From assembly GCA_964023275.1 (NCBI GenBank), contig OZ029928.1:1736001-1800000 (forward strand): DNA of 64,000 bases. The letters run 5' to 3'. Positions 27,701-32,612 of this stretch are shown piece after piece. The translations under genes and the position numbers were made by a program. This stretch comes from Norana najaformis (Eukaryota > Annelida > Clitellata > Crassiclitellata > Hormogastridae). The notes below the pieces were generated by a model, which worked only from the letters and a program-made list of their open reading frames with translations, was not told the origin of the DNA and made no database searches. Each line of letters starts with the position of its first letter. Positions within the stretch are counted from its first letter, which is position 1.

Positions 27701-29354
27701 AGTTTACTTATGTGTGGTACAAATTTCAGAAATTTCATGTAGAACTCCGAGACAAGTAGCTTAATTTGACAACTGTATGATCGAACCACAACGTTCAATC
27801 TCGCAACATGGACGTTCATGAAGCTGTTGGGGTTTACCAGAACACAGAATCTTGGTCTTGTCCGTGCTTAACTTATTTATTTATTTAAAGCACTTATAAT
27901 GAGCGCAATGTCAGTACACCTGAATCTGAGGCGCGGATGTATGTTCTCTAGGAGCCAAGATGGAATCATGCAAAAGCCAGGTTGAAGTAGTTAGTCTTAA
28001 GAAGTGATTTAAAAGATGATGACGAGTTTGCAAGTCGGGCCTTTTGTGGTAGACGATTCCAAATGCGAGGAGCACAGCAGCTAAAGGCACGTGATCCTAC
28101 AATTGTCCTGAATTGTCTTGCAACAAACCAGTATCAGAAGAACGCAAGAATCTGGGAGGGCGATATGGAATCAGCAAAGTATTAAGATATGATGAAAGGC
28201 CAGTGTTCTTAGCCTTAAAGCTCAAGCACGCAATTTTAAACTTAATAGGCCAGTGAAGTTCATGAAAGCGATCTAATGCATTTGACGAAGAAGAACATGT
28301 AACAACCTTAGAAAGAGAGTTTTGAACCCTCTGGAGCTTTTTTACATAGAAAGAGAAGATACCGTATAACACTGCATTTTCATTGTCTAATCGAGAACCA
28401 GCAAGTAAACATGTCATTGCTTTAGCCATGTCATTAGTCGGAGAATGTCTGATGTGACGAAATGCCTTGATGTAATAGAAACAAGACCTGCGAATGGAAG
28501 ATAAGTGTGGAGTCATATTGAGCGAGTTGTCAAGGGTGACACCGAGAGTTTTAATTTTGTCTCATAGTGGGACTTTGGTTCCTGCAAGGTCAATAGAAGA
28601 ATGAGAAGTGAGACTGCATACGCTGGTGAGTTGTGAAAAGAATTGCCTCTGACTTATCTGGATTCATTGCAAGATCATTAAAGGAGAACCAAATGTGAAG
28701 AGAGGGCAAACAGTGTTCGAGTTCAATTTTAGCTGAGGGATCTGTTGCAGAAAGAGAGAAACGTAATATTGTAAACTTAGGACAATTTGACGTCATTCGG
28801 CTGCTCAAGTCCTCGATGTTAGATGAATTACAGGGCGAATGAAGTTGCCTGCGCTTTTTTAGGTGAATCTTCAATAAAGCGCTCAGTTCCACACAGAAAA
28901 TGCAGAAAATCTACTTTTGTGATAACAATTTGCATTTTGTGTGCCAAACGCGCAAGTGCGCTACTGAATAAATATTTTGAAGCGCTCTCGTCAATCAGAC
29001 TCAGAAACATTTCAAAGCCTTAAGTGGTTACCAGCATGGTCATTATAATATATAGTTAGTTAGTGATCTGGAATGTATGTTGCTTCTTTATGGAAACCTT
29101 TCAAAGGCGCTTCTCTTTTGTTTAAGTAATGTTTGAAAAAAACTTAATCTGCAGGTACGTTACTATTGTGCAAGTATAAACGTGCATTTATTTAAGTACT
29201 TTATTCTAGTGACCAACAAGGCATAGGCCTATTGATTAACAATAAATACTGTTTTCCGACATATTGACATATTGTAGACGCTTAGAAACCGAAGCTTACC
29301 TGCTGTAAATAGAAGTAGGTGTGCGTAAAACAGAGAATCCACTGAAGACTTCAT
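1..29354 (-). CDS. Gene A: Ig-superfamily receptor, 5' part (Alr-like), runs off window start
   Basis: Four exons are visible on the minus strand: signal peptide (29354-29300), Ig1 (26395-26072), Ig2 (10078-9734) and the first part of Ig3 (213-1). Every junction has GT/AG borders and phase 1, so the exons join in one open frame. Introns are about 2.9, 16.0 and 9.5 kb, long because of inserted transposons. The product is inferred to be a type I membrane receptor with tandem Ig domains; the membrane span and tail lie outside the window. Its paralogue, gene B, starts 6.1 kb away on the other strand with the same exon sizes. The design resembles the Hydractinia Alr allorecognition receptors, but other invertebrate Ig receptors also use phase-1 Ig exons, so the family name is an inference. 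Confidence 0.8.
364..880 (-). mobile_element. LINE fragment, reverse transcriptase palm
   Basis: Minus-strand translation of 706-880 gives the RT catalytic motif YADDTQI, and 364-590 gives the downstream thumb region (EFLGVTFDSSISFLEHA). This is the arrangement of an APE-type LINE. A short plus-strand LINE 3' end with an ATT repeat (593-705) interrupts it. It lies in intron 3 of gene A and is too fragmentary for a clade name. Confidence 0.75.
593..705 (+). repeat. Short LINE/SINE 3' end with (ATT)n tail
   Basis: About 50 bases ending in a GGCGCTCTATAAAT-like motif are followed by roughly 20 ATT units (about 645-705). The same GCGCT-TATAAA type of 3' end recurs near 20210. It is inserted in the LINE fragment around it. 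Confidence 0.7.
900..1475 (+). mobile_element. LINE fragment, region before the RT domain
   Basis: Broken plus-strand frames read as the spacer between endonuclease and RT of an APE-type LINE, including SPPTSSVHQ, a diverged form of the SPPTKQC-like stretch that leads into RT. Decayed and 5'/3' truncated. Confidence 0.55.
1480..2200 (-). mobile_element. LINE fragment, endonuclease region
   Basis: Minus-strand frames include the C-terminal part of an APE endonuclease (GHTDDLLITGSHSS, a decayed form of the HTLDLLITR motif). Frames are broken throughout. Confidence 0.55.
2230..2520 (+). mobile_element. LINE fragment, C-terminal end
   Basis: A 90-aa frame (2247-2519) reads ARTLKSLTLIAHRTSTFY and then RLKNSLNVSIR and SGLKSHLF. 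That is the usual C-terminus of CR1/L2-like LINE proteins (RLWNSLP and FKSxLKTHLF in relatives). Confidence 0.7.
2521..3309. other. Intron 3 of gene A, no recognised content
   Basis: AT-rich sequence with no convincing coding frame, Ig homology or repeat boundary visible. It separates two LINE fragments. Confidence 0.5.
3310..4335 (-). mobile_element. LINE fragment, RT thumb to 3' end
   Basis: The stretch 3320-3620 is clearly similar to 36675-36990, including the shared run CTAAAGACTTCTATA and the following CTTTGGACC and AAGGCCCGAGA blocks. In 36.8 kb the minus frame reads as a LINE C-terminus. Upstream, about 4040-4330, broken minus frames look like the RT/thumb region. Old and decayed. Confidence 0.6.
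4340..5437. other. Intron 3 of gene A, no recognised content
   Basis: AT-rich sequence with scattered short frames and no domain or repeat I can name. It ends at the CACTGG end of the CG1 element. Confidence 0.5.
5438..7843 (-). mobile_element. CG1 DNA transposon, copy A
   Basis: Ends are CACTGGATCACA at 5438 and its inverse at 7843. The subterminal motif GCTGATTCCAAAT(A/C)TGAAG occurs near both ends. It is nearly identical over its whole length to 32613-35023, in opposite orientation, which implies recent movement. The flanking triplets are TAA and GAA, so no clean target duplication remains here, unlike copy B. The cargo is a broken transposase on the minus strand. It sits in intron 3 of gene A, sense relative to that gene. 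Confidence 0.85.
5787..7452 (-). pseudogene. CG1 transposase, broken (copy A)
   Basis: Reading from 7452, the protein begins MNRRGCVNHPDNFCYVCGKY, aligning with the intact CG2 protein (30041-31744). Further on come PMVWREP with a C-x2-C pair, an ELLASRL helix, WRLFIDSS, ICADLKVV, HMCFLCLWNSR, LPPLHIKLGLM, and HSHLD...GERFHQD. The two D motifs and the GERF glutamate are proposed DDE residues by analogy with RNase-H-fold transposases. An in-frame stop after CYSGL and a frameshift in the acidic linker before EEGRPHLIRR are shared with copy B. Copy A alone has a 7-base deletion near 6055-6060 that removes the residues ENY region. No intron is seen. Confidence 0.8.
7844..8650. other. Intron 3 of gene A, no recognised content
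   Basis: AT-rich sequence with only short frames. No domain, RNA gene or repeat boundary is evident. Confidence 0.45.
8651..9090. repeat. Unclassified GC-richer block
   Basis: This block is GC- and CpG-richer than its surroundings and holds many short direct motifs (TTAGTTAG, CAGTCAGACAGTCGGAC). It looks like part of an unrecognised repeat, perhaps a LINE 5' region leading into the LINE 3' end that follows. No coding frame is supported. Confidence 0.3.
9095..9400 (+). mobile_element. LINE 3' end
   Basis: Plus-strand frames around 9110-9290 resemble the LINE C-terminus (a decayed FSVAGPRLWNS followed by an SFKSxL-like stretch). A short 3' UTR with an AACGGCGCTGTAG motif and AT-rich tail follows. 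Confidence 0.5.
9734..10078 (-). CDS. Gene A exon 3: Ig2
   Basis: This 345-nt exon has acceptor TTTCAG and donor GTAAGT, phase 1 at both ends. The product starts DPQIDMTVSTPY and has Ig hallmarks: VNISCSL, then PYFNWMS, then SFSCDLYF. The stretch APTLQPYF is shared with gene B Ig2 (56336-56683), but the two exons agree in fewer than half of residues by eye. There are several N-glycosylation sites (NIS, NGS, NTT, NIT, NVS). No breaks seen. Confidence 0.85.
10400..12600 (-). mobile_element. LINE, endonuclease plus RT, 3' truncated
   Basis: Minus-strand frames give APE endonuclease parts (12280-12360: LTFVNVYRPP; 12050-12120: HTLDLIITRS and ILSDHTVITAQV) and then RT (around 10950-11150: NYPPISNLNFIIKILEKSI and FQSS-KYNLSEASLLIVHN). 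It is decayed with several frameshifts. It lies in the Ig1-Ig2 intron of gene A. Confidence 0.75.
12601..13559. other. No gene recognised; possibly 5' sequence of the R2-like element
   Basis: No coding frame is supported. A short ATT microsatellite lies at about 12615-12628. The region could include the 5' UTR of the R2-like LINE downstream, but I see no boundary. Confidence 0.35.
13560..16960 (+). mobile_element. R2-clade (REL-endonuclease) LINE, nearly full length
   Basis: A single long coding region is followed by about 200 bases of 3' sequence. Unlike the other LINEs here it carries an N-terminal zinc finger and a C-terminal restriction-like endonuclease, the R2-type layout. R2 elements normally target 28S rDNA, but no rDNA is visible on either side. 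Upstream GC-rich sequence (13590-13700) is probably its 5' UTR. Exact ends were not determined. Confidence 0.8.
13736..16754 (+). pseudogene. R2-like reverse transcriptase/endonuclease, lightly broken
   Basis: The N-terminal C2H2 finger reads CFKCHRGF...LHRRRAH (residues about 32-52). Pre-RT sequence APGPDGV and RT motifs PANYRPIT, CLAFMDVAKVFDCVSH, GVRQGDPLSAILFN and FADDLVL follow in order. The C-terminus has a CCHC-like knuckle (WCEAGC...H...C) and the endonuclease core RKPDLVAW...VVDVTI, then a lysine in YENKVSYY. Three lesions break it: TGA at 14858-14860, a frameshift near 15030, and TAG at 15423-15425. Everything after 15426 is open to 16754. The few lesions suggest fairly recent inactivation. 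Confidence 0.85.
17040..17300 (-). mobile_element. LINE C-terminal fragment
   Basis: The minus frame contains GWKRSVGRPRHTCTRVVES followed by LNSNFTRPGNAPKQR and ends like AYCGNGYALKL. This matches the GRPRxTW-type C-terminus of widespread LINE endonuclease/RT proteins. Confidence 0.7.
17300..17400. repeat. AT-dinucleotide and ATACA-rich simple repeat
   Basis: (AT)n runs at 17308-17338 are followed by AATACAATAC repeats, which are likely the 3' tail of the minus-strand LINE downstream. Confidence 0.7.
17400..18190 (-). mobile_element. LINE fragment, RT thumb to C-terminus
   Basis: Minus frames read TPALGSLHRLPESDSIRFK, LALLIYTALANQLPSDLS and PYRSVKG (17652-17820), preceded by a decayed RDLRVILDSTLSVK thumb motif. 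Typical CR1/L2-like LINE order. Confidence 0.75.
18444..18508 (+). promoter_or_regulatory. Heat-shock-element array of HX copy 1
   Basis: Thirteen contiguous 5-base units alternate nGAAn and nTTCn without a phase slip (AGAAC, TTTCT, ..., TTTCC, AGAAA). Eleven fit the heat-shock-factor consensus exactly; units 3 (AGGAC) and 8 (GTCTG) each miss it. The last five units are perfect. The array lies 83 bases before the position of the transposase start codon. Copy 2 has the same array at the same place. Known biology: trimeric HSF binds such alternating pentamers. The TATA box seen in copy 2 is degraded here. Confidence 0.85.
19401..21402. mobile_element. Foreign insertion in HX copy 1, unclassified
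   Basis: Alignment with copy 2 (around 48860) shows about 2 kb inserted between GTCTAGGCTT and the following CAGTGG. Its first part (19440-20245) ends in GCGCTATATCAAGTTTTTATATAAATACATACA, quoted in pieces as GCGCTATATC and TATAAATACATACA, which looks like a LINE or SINE 3' end. The rest (20250-21400) holds no recognised frame, only a repeated TGGCC(A/G)GCTAATCT motif (about 20378 and 21262). Confidence 0.55.
21700..21884 (-). mobile_element. LINE RT thumb fragment nested in HX copy 1
   Basis: The minus frame reads LVRDLGVILDQDLTLKEHV, then CFYHLRQMRTIRRSL, the thumb region of a CR1/L2-like LINE. HX sequence resumes on both sides, so it is a nested insertion. Confidence 0.7.
22325..22416. 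mobile_element. 92-bp fold-back (MITE-like) derivative of HX
   Basis: It starts CTGGGTAGTAAGTGTAATTT and ends with the near-perfect inverse (27 of 29 bases pair). The left arm continues with GCCTCAGAAGTTTAGAAAA, which matches the inner left end of full HX elements, so it contains the true left end and a right end with the middle deleted. It abuts the truncated transposase of copy 1. Confidence 0.75.
22430..24520 (-). mobile_element. LINE, endonuclease start to RT, decayed
   Basis: Minus frames from the 5' side give TRNVRFLPKKLEALKQL and CLTETWLDD (24200-24320, start of an APE endonuclease), SAAFDTVHHSIFLRRLHLS (23.35-23.45 kb, RT), and LKKVLQKSFGISGTFIKWF with SCLSNPNCYVRIESLLS (22.7-22.8 kb). 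The RT pieces may come from more than one copy. Confidence 0.65.
24690..25260 (-). mobile_element. LINE endonuclease fragment
   Basis: The minus frame contains VLSHPVNLLGDHNTHRNN and LLGTFSFTQHITALTG, the C-terminal half of an APE endonuclease (LLGDFNIH in intact relatives). It is a separate copy from the LINE at 22430-24520. Confidence 0.65.
25220..25530 (+). mobile_element. LINE C-terminal fragment
   Basis: A plus frame reads YLEKEIIQGIITGTRAL, then TWINKVKSWIELSFNHLLQET. This is the GRPRTTWxDNIKSWTGL-type tail of common animal LINE proteins, decayed. Confidence 0.65.
25531..26071. other. Intron 2 of gene A, no recognised content
   Basis: No domain or repeat recognised. The stretch ends at the donor of gene A Ig1. 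Confidence 0.45.
26072..26395 (-). CDS. Gene A exon 2: Ig1 (V-like domain)
   Basis: This 324-nt exon has acceptor TTCTTAG and donor GTAGGT, phase 1 at both ends. The product runs VNGVITDPPLNAV to ALLTVIG. Ig marks are AIFTCTSS, LQNWIF and GVYTCSDS, plus an extra cysteine pair in VLGCMV and NACSLIV. Only five residues of about 108 differ from gene B Ig1, all in the first third. The last two thirds differ by a single silent base. No breaks seen. Known for Alr receptors: the N-terminal V-like domain is the ligand-binding one; this is inferred for gene A. Confidence 0.9.
26396..27150. other. Intron 1 of gene A; partial similarity to gene B intron 1, unclassified repeat
   Basis: The first ~110 bases next to Ig1 (to about 26510) align loosely with the sequence just upstream of gene B Ig1, so the intron was duplicated with the exon. 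At 26790-27010 an unclassified element ends in an AT-rich ATTATTATT tail. No gene. Confidence 0.5.
27150..27860 (-). mobile_element. LINE 3' half
   Basis: Minus frames give HLNHLRQLRIVRRTYTLM, then ITEILRDEFHCLDISYRIEYK and GLVVFNCLHHLALNYF, the RT thumb and C-terminus of a CR1/L2-like LINE. The 3' end carries a (TGTAA)n tail, seen as CATTACATTACATT at 27150-27180. Confidence 0.75.
27870..28830 (-). mobile_element. LINE 3' half (same family as 50700-53625)
   Basis: Minus frames read WFSFNDLAMNPDKSEAILF, then SCFYYIKAFRHIRHS, AKNTGLSSYLNTLLIPY and RPPRFLRSSD. The last 100 bases match the 3' end of the plus-strand LINE at 53520-53620, including GCGCGGATGT and the (AAATA)-type tail. Confidence 0.8.
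28831..29299. other. Intron 1 of gene A, no recognised content
   Basis: No supported frame or repeat. It ends at the donor of gene A exon 1. Confidence 0.45.
29300..29354 (-). CDS. Gene A exon 1: signal peptide
   Basis: ATG at 29354-29352 opens MKSSVDSLFYAHLLLFTA and one further base, then donor GTAAGC. The peptide has a short polar start and a hydrophobic core, as in a signal peptide. Length (55 nt) and phase (1) equal gene B exon 1, which decides the start. The join to Ig1 makes GGT: A-G-VNGVI. The upstream gap to CG2 (29355-29725) shows no other gene. Confidence 0.75.
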
Positions 29355-29725
29355 TTGGATGTATTTCGTATAAAGGGGTATTATTAAAATGTATTCGTTG
29401 TTTCAGTCTTTGTTATCGTGATGTACAAATCAATAGTGAACGGTTGAACTTTTCTTCCGCGATCTTACAGCAAGTTGATATGAATGCGATATCAACAGAT
29501 GCATATTAGTCCACGTATGACTGCCAAAGCAGTAATATGCTAAGCGAGTCCAGTTTGACTGACCTCCTTCACACGACGCGCAGCCTATAGGCTTTAGTCA
29601 CGAGACAATGATGCACACGCACCTCAAGCATTAGTAATGATGCTAACAGTATCACCACATTAACTTGGAGCCTTAGTTTCAGCCAACATTTAATTCTTGG
29701 ATTTGATATGCAATGATTTGGTTAC
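29355..29725. other. Gene A 5' flank, no recognised promoter motif
   Basis: This is the only host sequence between gene A exon 1 and the CG2 element, so the gene A promoter should lie here or be split by CG2. No clear TATA box was identified. Confidence 0.4.
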
Positions 29726-32348
29726 ACTGGCCAACACATAATTTGTTGCCTCAAATGTTAGAACTGTTTCTGGGTATATTTGACCTGCTGATTCCAGAAA
29801 AGGCACCAGTTTTCTCCCAGCAGGTCTAGTTTTCGAGATATAGAACATTATGCCATATACCAGTCCTTGCCTTTGCTCGCCCATAAAACATAAGGCTATA
29901 GCTATAATTATGTAGTGCTCAATTTATTATGTGATACACTAAATAAACATAATAATACAAATACTTAAAAGAAAATGGTAGTACCTGAAACTGTACTTAT
30001 ATGATACCAAACAGAACAAGTTTGTTATAAAAATTTCAAGTCATTCGACACCGAAGAACCTCCTTTTGTACGATTTCCGAGTGTGGCATCTGCCGGAACA
30101 ATCGCGCATAATATTCCAGCAATAGTCTGCCATCATGTGTGCATCCCATCTTTCTTGATATCGATTTTCCATTGTTTTGATGTCTTGGAGAAATCTTTCA
30201 CCTTGCTCTTCGCTGAAGTCACCAAGATTCTCTGGAAAGCGATCTAAGTGACTGTGGAGATAATGGACTTTAATGCTCATGTTGCAGCCAAGCTTGTTGA
30301 AATGAAGAAGCATATCCTCTACTAGTTGTGCATAATTGTCTGCCTTCTTGTTGCCAAGAAAATTTTTACTTACAAGAACAAAGGAAGACCAGGCACAAGA
30401 TTCGATTTCATTCATTGATGGTATGAAAAGTGGGTCATTCATAAGTTGCCTGATCTGTGGACCATCGAAGATTCCAGCCTTCAATTTTTCCATTGTAATT
30501 CCTGGTAACTTGTGTACTATGTATTTGAAGCATGAACCTTCTTTATTCAAAGCCCTGACAAATTGTTTCATCAGGCCTAGCTTTATATGTAGTGGTGGCA
30601 GTATGATCCTATCTCGTGCCACCAAAGATTCCTTGATTGCATTTTGAGCTCCAACCACCATGTCTTTCGTCGAAGGCCAATCTTTTCTTGTCCAATGTTC
30701 ATGCTTGGCTCTACTGTCCCAAAGACACAAAAAGCAGGGATACTTTGTGTAGCCACTTTGTTGACCAAGGAGGAAATTTACCATCTTCAAGTCTACACAA
30801 ATTACCCATTGATGTTCTTTGTATTTTATCTTTTCCAGTACTAAAGAGATGGCATTGTACTCTTCTTTCATCCTGGTGGAGTGACCGATTGGAATAGAAC
30901 CAAATTTGTTGCCGTTATTTAAAAGCACACATTTCAGACTACGTTTTGAACTGTCGATAAAAAGACGCCACTCATCTGGGCTGTAATCCGACAGACCAAT
31001 TTTCTTCAATAAGTTGCTGATGTCATTACAAAATACTAGGTTGTTGTCTTCGGTAAAGAATGGCAGCAAATCCTTTTCTCTGTTTCTATAAATTGTAATT
31101 TTCGTTCCAGGCTGAAGTGCATTCTTTTCCTTTAGTCTGGACGCAAGCAATTCAGAGGACTCTTTGGAAAGATTTAAGTCCCTGATCAGATCACTCAACT
31201 CTTTTTGGTCAAAACGTTCACTGTGTGAAGTTGATTGGAAATCACTGTCACTGCCCCCACTTTCTTCACTTTCGTCATCTTGTCCGATATTGGACATGCA
31301 AGTCTCATCGTCTGAGAGCTGAGGTAGTTCGCGAAAAGGTGGAACTGGTACAATATCCGAATGCGGAACAGGTCTCCTGGCTGAAGGTATATCAGGGTAA
31401 GACAACTTGTTACGATTATTTCGATTGATGCCTATGATATTAACCATACAAAAGTAACAGTCGTCCAAGTGGTTTATCTGTTCCCTCCAAACCATCGGTA
31501 CACCAAATTTCAGGCAGCTTCTCTTTCCAATTGTCCAGTGGCGCAATTGTTCAATACAAGTTTTGCATACTGTATGAGGAGCCCATTGCTTATCTTGATC
31601 TCCAAGTTTGACACCAAAATAACCTACATATGCTCTTTTTACAAACTCAGAAATCGGTTTCCTGTTTGCTTTTAGTGTGTATTCCCCACAAATGTAGCAG
31701 AATATGTCTGGATGGTTAATGCAGCTCCGTCTGGAAGTAGCCATAACCTTAAGGATGTTCACATCTGAGGAATTAAATGACTAACCTAAAAAATAGTAAG
31801 AACATGTAGTTATTTAATGCTCACATTCACAGATTGTTCTTGCGACCAACTCTTAATATGCCCTAAGACGACTGCGGCTGCTCTAGCTTTCAGGAGGCGG
31901 TTTATATAGGCTATAAATGCTGACTTCAGCATAATCTATTTACATAGTTCGAAACCATGAAACGCTGTATAAGCACAAATAAATTCTAAATGAGGCCATG
32001 AATTTAGTGCTGAGTAAGCTGTAGGCTACGGAATAGTTATTTCGTTGAATCAGCAATATCTCAGCACGCGGCAAGATATGCTGATTTTACATTATAAGGA
32101 TGTAGGCATTATATGAATCAGCAAGAATTATAATTAGCCATAAATAAAGCTTATTATGACATTTTAGTTTTGCCAAAGACATCGTTTAAAGAGTGGACTG
32201 GGTTTTCTTTACAAAATCGACGATATCTCAGAAACTAGACCTGATGCACTCAATCCAATGACATTTTCTGAATCAGCGCCCAAAATTACCCCAAGAACAG
32301 GTCTAAAACCGAAGGCAACAAGAAAAAATTTTTTTCTGTTGGCCAGTG
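29726..32348 (-). mobile_element. CG2 DNA transposon, apparently complete
   Basis: Ends are CACTGGCCAACA at 29726 and its inverse at 32348. They are flanked by TTA on both sides, a 3-base target duplication. Terminal regions are similar over about 120 bases, with shared GGTCTAGTTT and GAGATAT blocks and a GCTGATTC motif also present in CG1. A TATA-like TATATAAA lies near 31905 on the minus strand, upstream of the transposase. CACTG ends and a TTA duplication recall the CMC (CACTA/Mirage/Chapaev) group, but the assignment is tentative. It sits between the divergent receptor genes. Confidence 0.9.
30041..31744 (-). CDS. CG2 transposase, intact (567 aa; 573 aa from an upstream ATG at 31762)
   Basis: An uninterrupted frame. 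The start at 31744 (MATSRRSC) is preferred because it aligns with the HX and CG1 starts; an in-frame ATG lies six codons upstream. Domains in order: an N-terminal C-x2-C zinc-binding region (FCYICGEYTL ... WAPHTVCKTC), a second one at PMVWREQ...CYFC, an acidic linker, a helical ELSDLIRDLNLSKESSELL segment (in parts), then an RNase-H-like core with WRLFIDSS, VICVDLKMV, PCFLCLW and LPPLHIKLGLM. The end has HSHLD...GERFLQDI. The first two aspartates and the GERF glutamate are my proposed catalytic triad. Proteins of this type occur in many invertebrate genomes in many copies. It probably acts in the nucleus, cutting CACTGG ends. Confidence 0.85.
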   Translation of the reverse strand: MATSRRSCINHPDIFCYICGEYTLKANRKPISEFVKRAYVGYFGVKLGDQDKQWAPHTVCKTCIEQLRHWTIGKRSCLKFGVPMVWREQINHLDDCYFCMVNIIGINRNNRNKLSYPDIPSARRPVPHSDIVPVPPFRELPQLSDDETCMSNIGQDDESEESGGSDSDFQSTSHSERFDQKELSDLIRDLNLSKESSELLASRLKEKNALQPGTKITIYRNREKDLLPFFTEDNNLVFCNDISNLLKKIGLSDYSPDEWRLFIDSSKRSLKCVLLNNGNKFGSIPIGHSTRMKEEYNAISLVLEKIKYKEHQWVICVDLKMVNFLLGQQSGYTKYPCFLCLWDSRAKHEHWTRKDWPSTKDMVVGAQNAIKESLVARDRIILPPLHIKLGLMKQFVRALNKEGSCFKYIVHKLPGITMEKLKAGIFDGPQIRQLMNDPLFIPSMNEIESCAWSSFVLVSKNFLGNKKADNYAQLVEDMLLHFNKLGCNMSIKVHYLHSHLDRFPENLGDFSEEQGERFLQDIKTMENRYQERWDAHMMADYCWNIMRDCSGRCHTRKSYKRRFFGVE

Positions 32349-32612
32349 TTATAGTTAAACGTTAGAATTAGCATAATGAAAAACCTTAACTTTTATGTGT
32401 GAATATCTCAATAACTTTGACACACCTCGACATGAAGTATAATGTAGGCCCTAATGCAAAACTAATTCACAAACGCCGTTACTTTTCAAATCTTTCGGTT
32501 GGGCAAAGTGTGTTTACGCTTTAATTTGCTTTGAGCGGCTAGGCGCTCTACGTTATTACGGATAAAAAGCATCTAATAAATCAGTGTATACTTTAAATTA
32601 TCTTATTTATTA
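32349..32612. other. Intergenic sequence between CG2 and CG1
   Basis: Host sequence of the divergent intergenic region, cut off by transposons on both sides. No motif identified. Confidence 0.4.
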
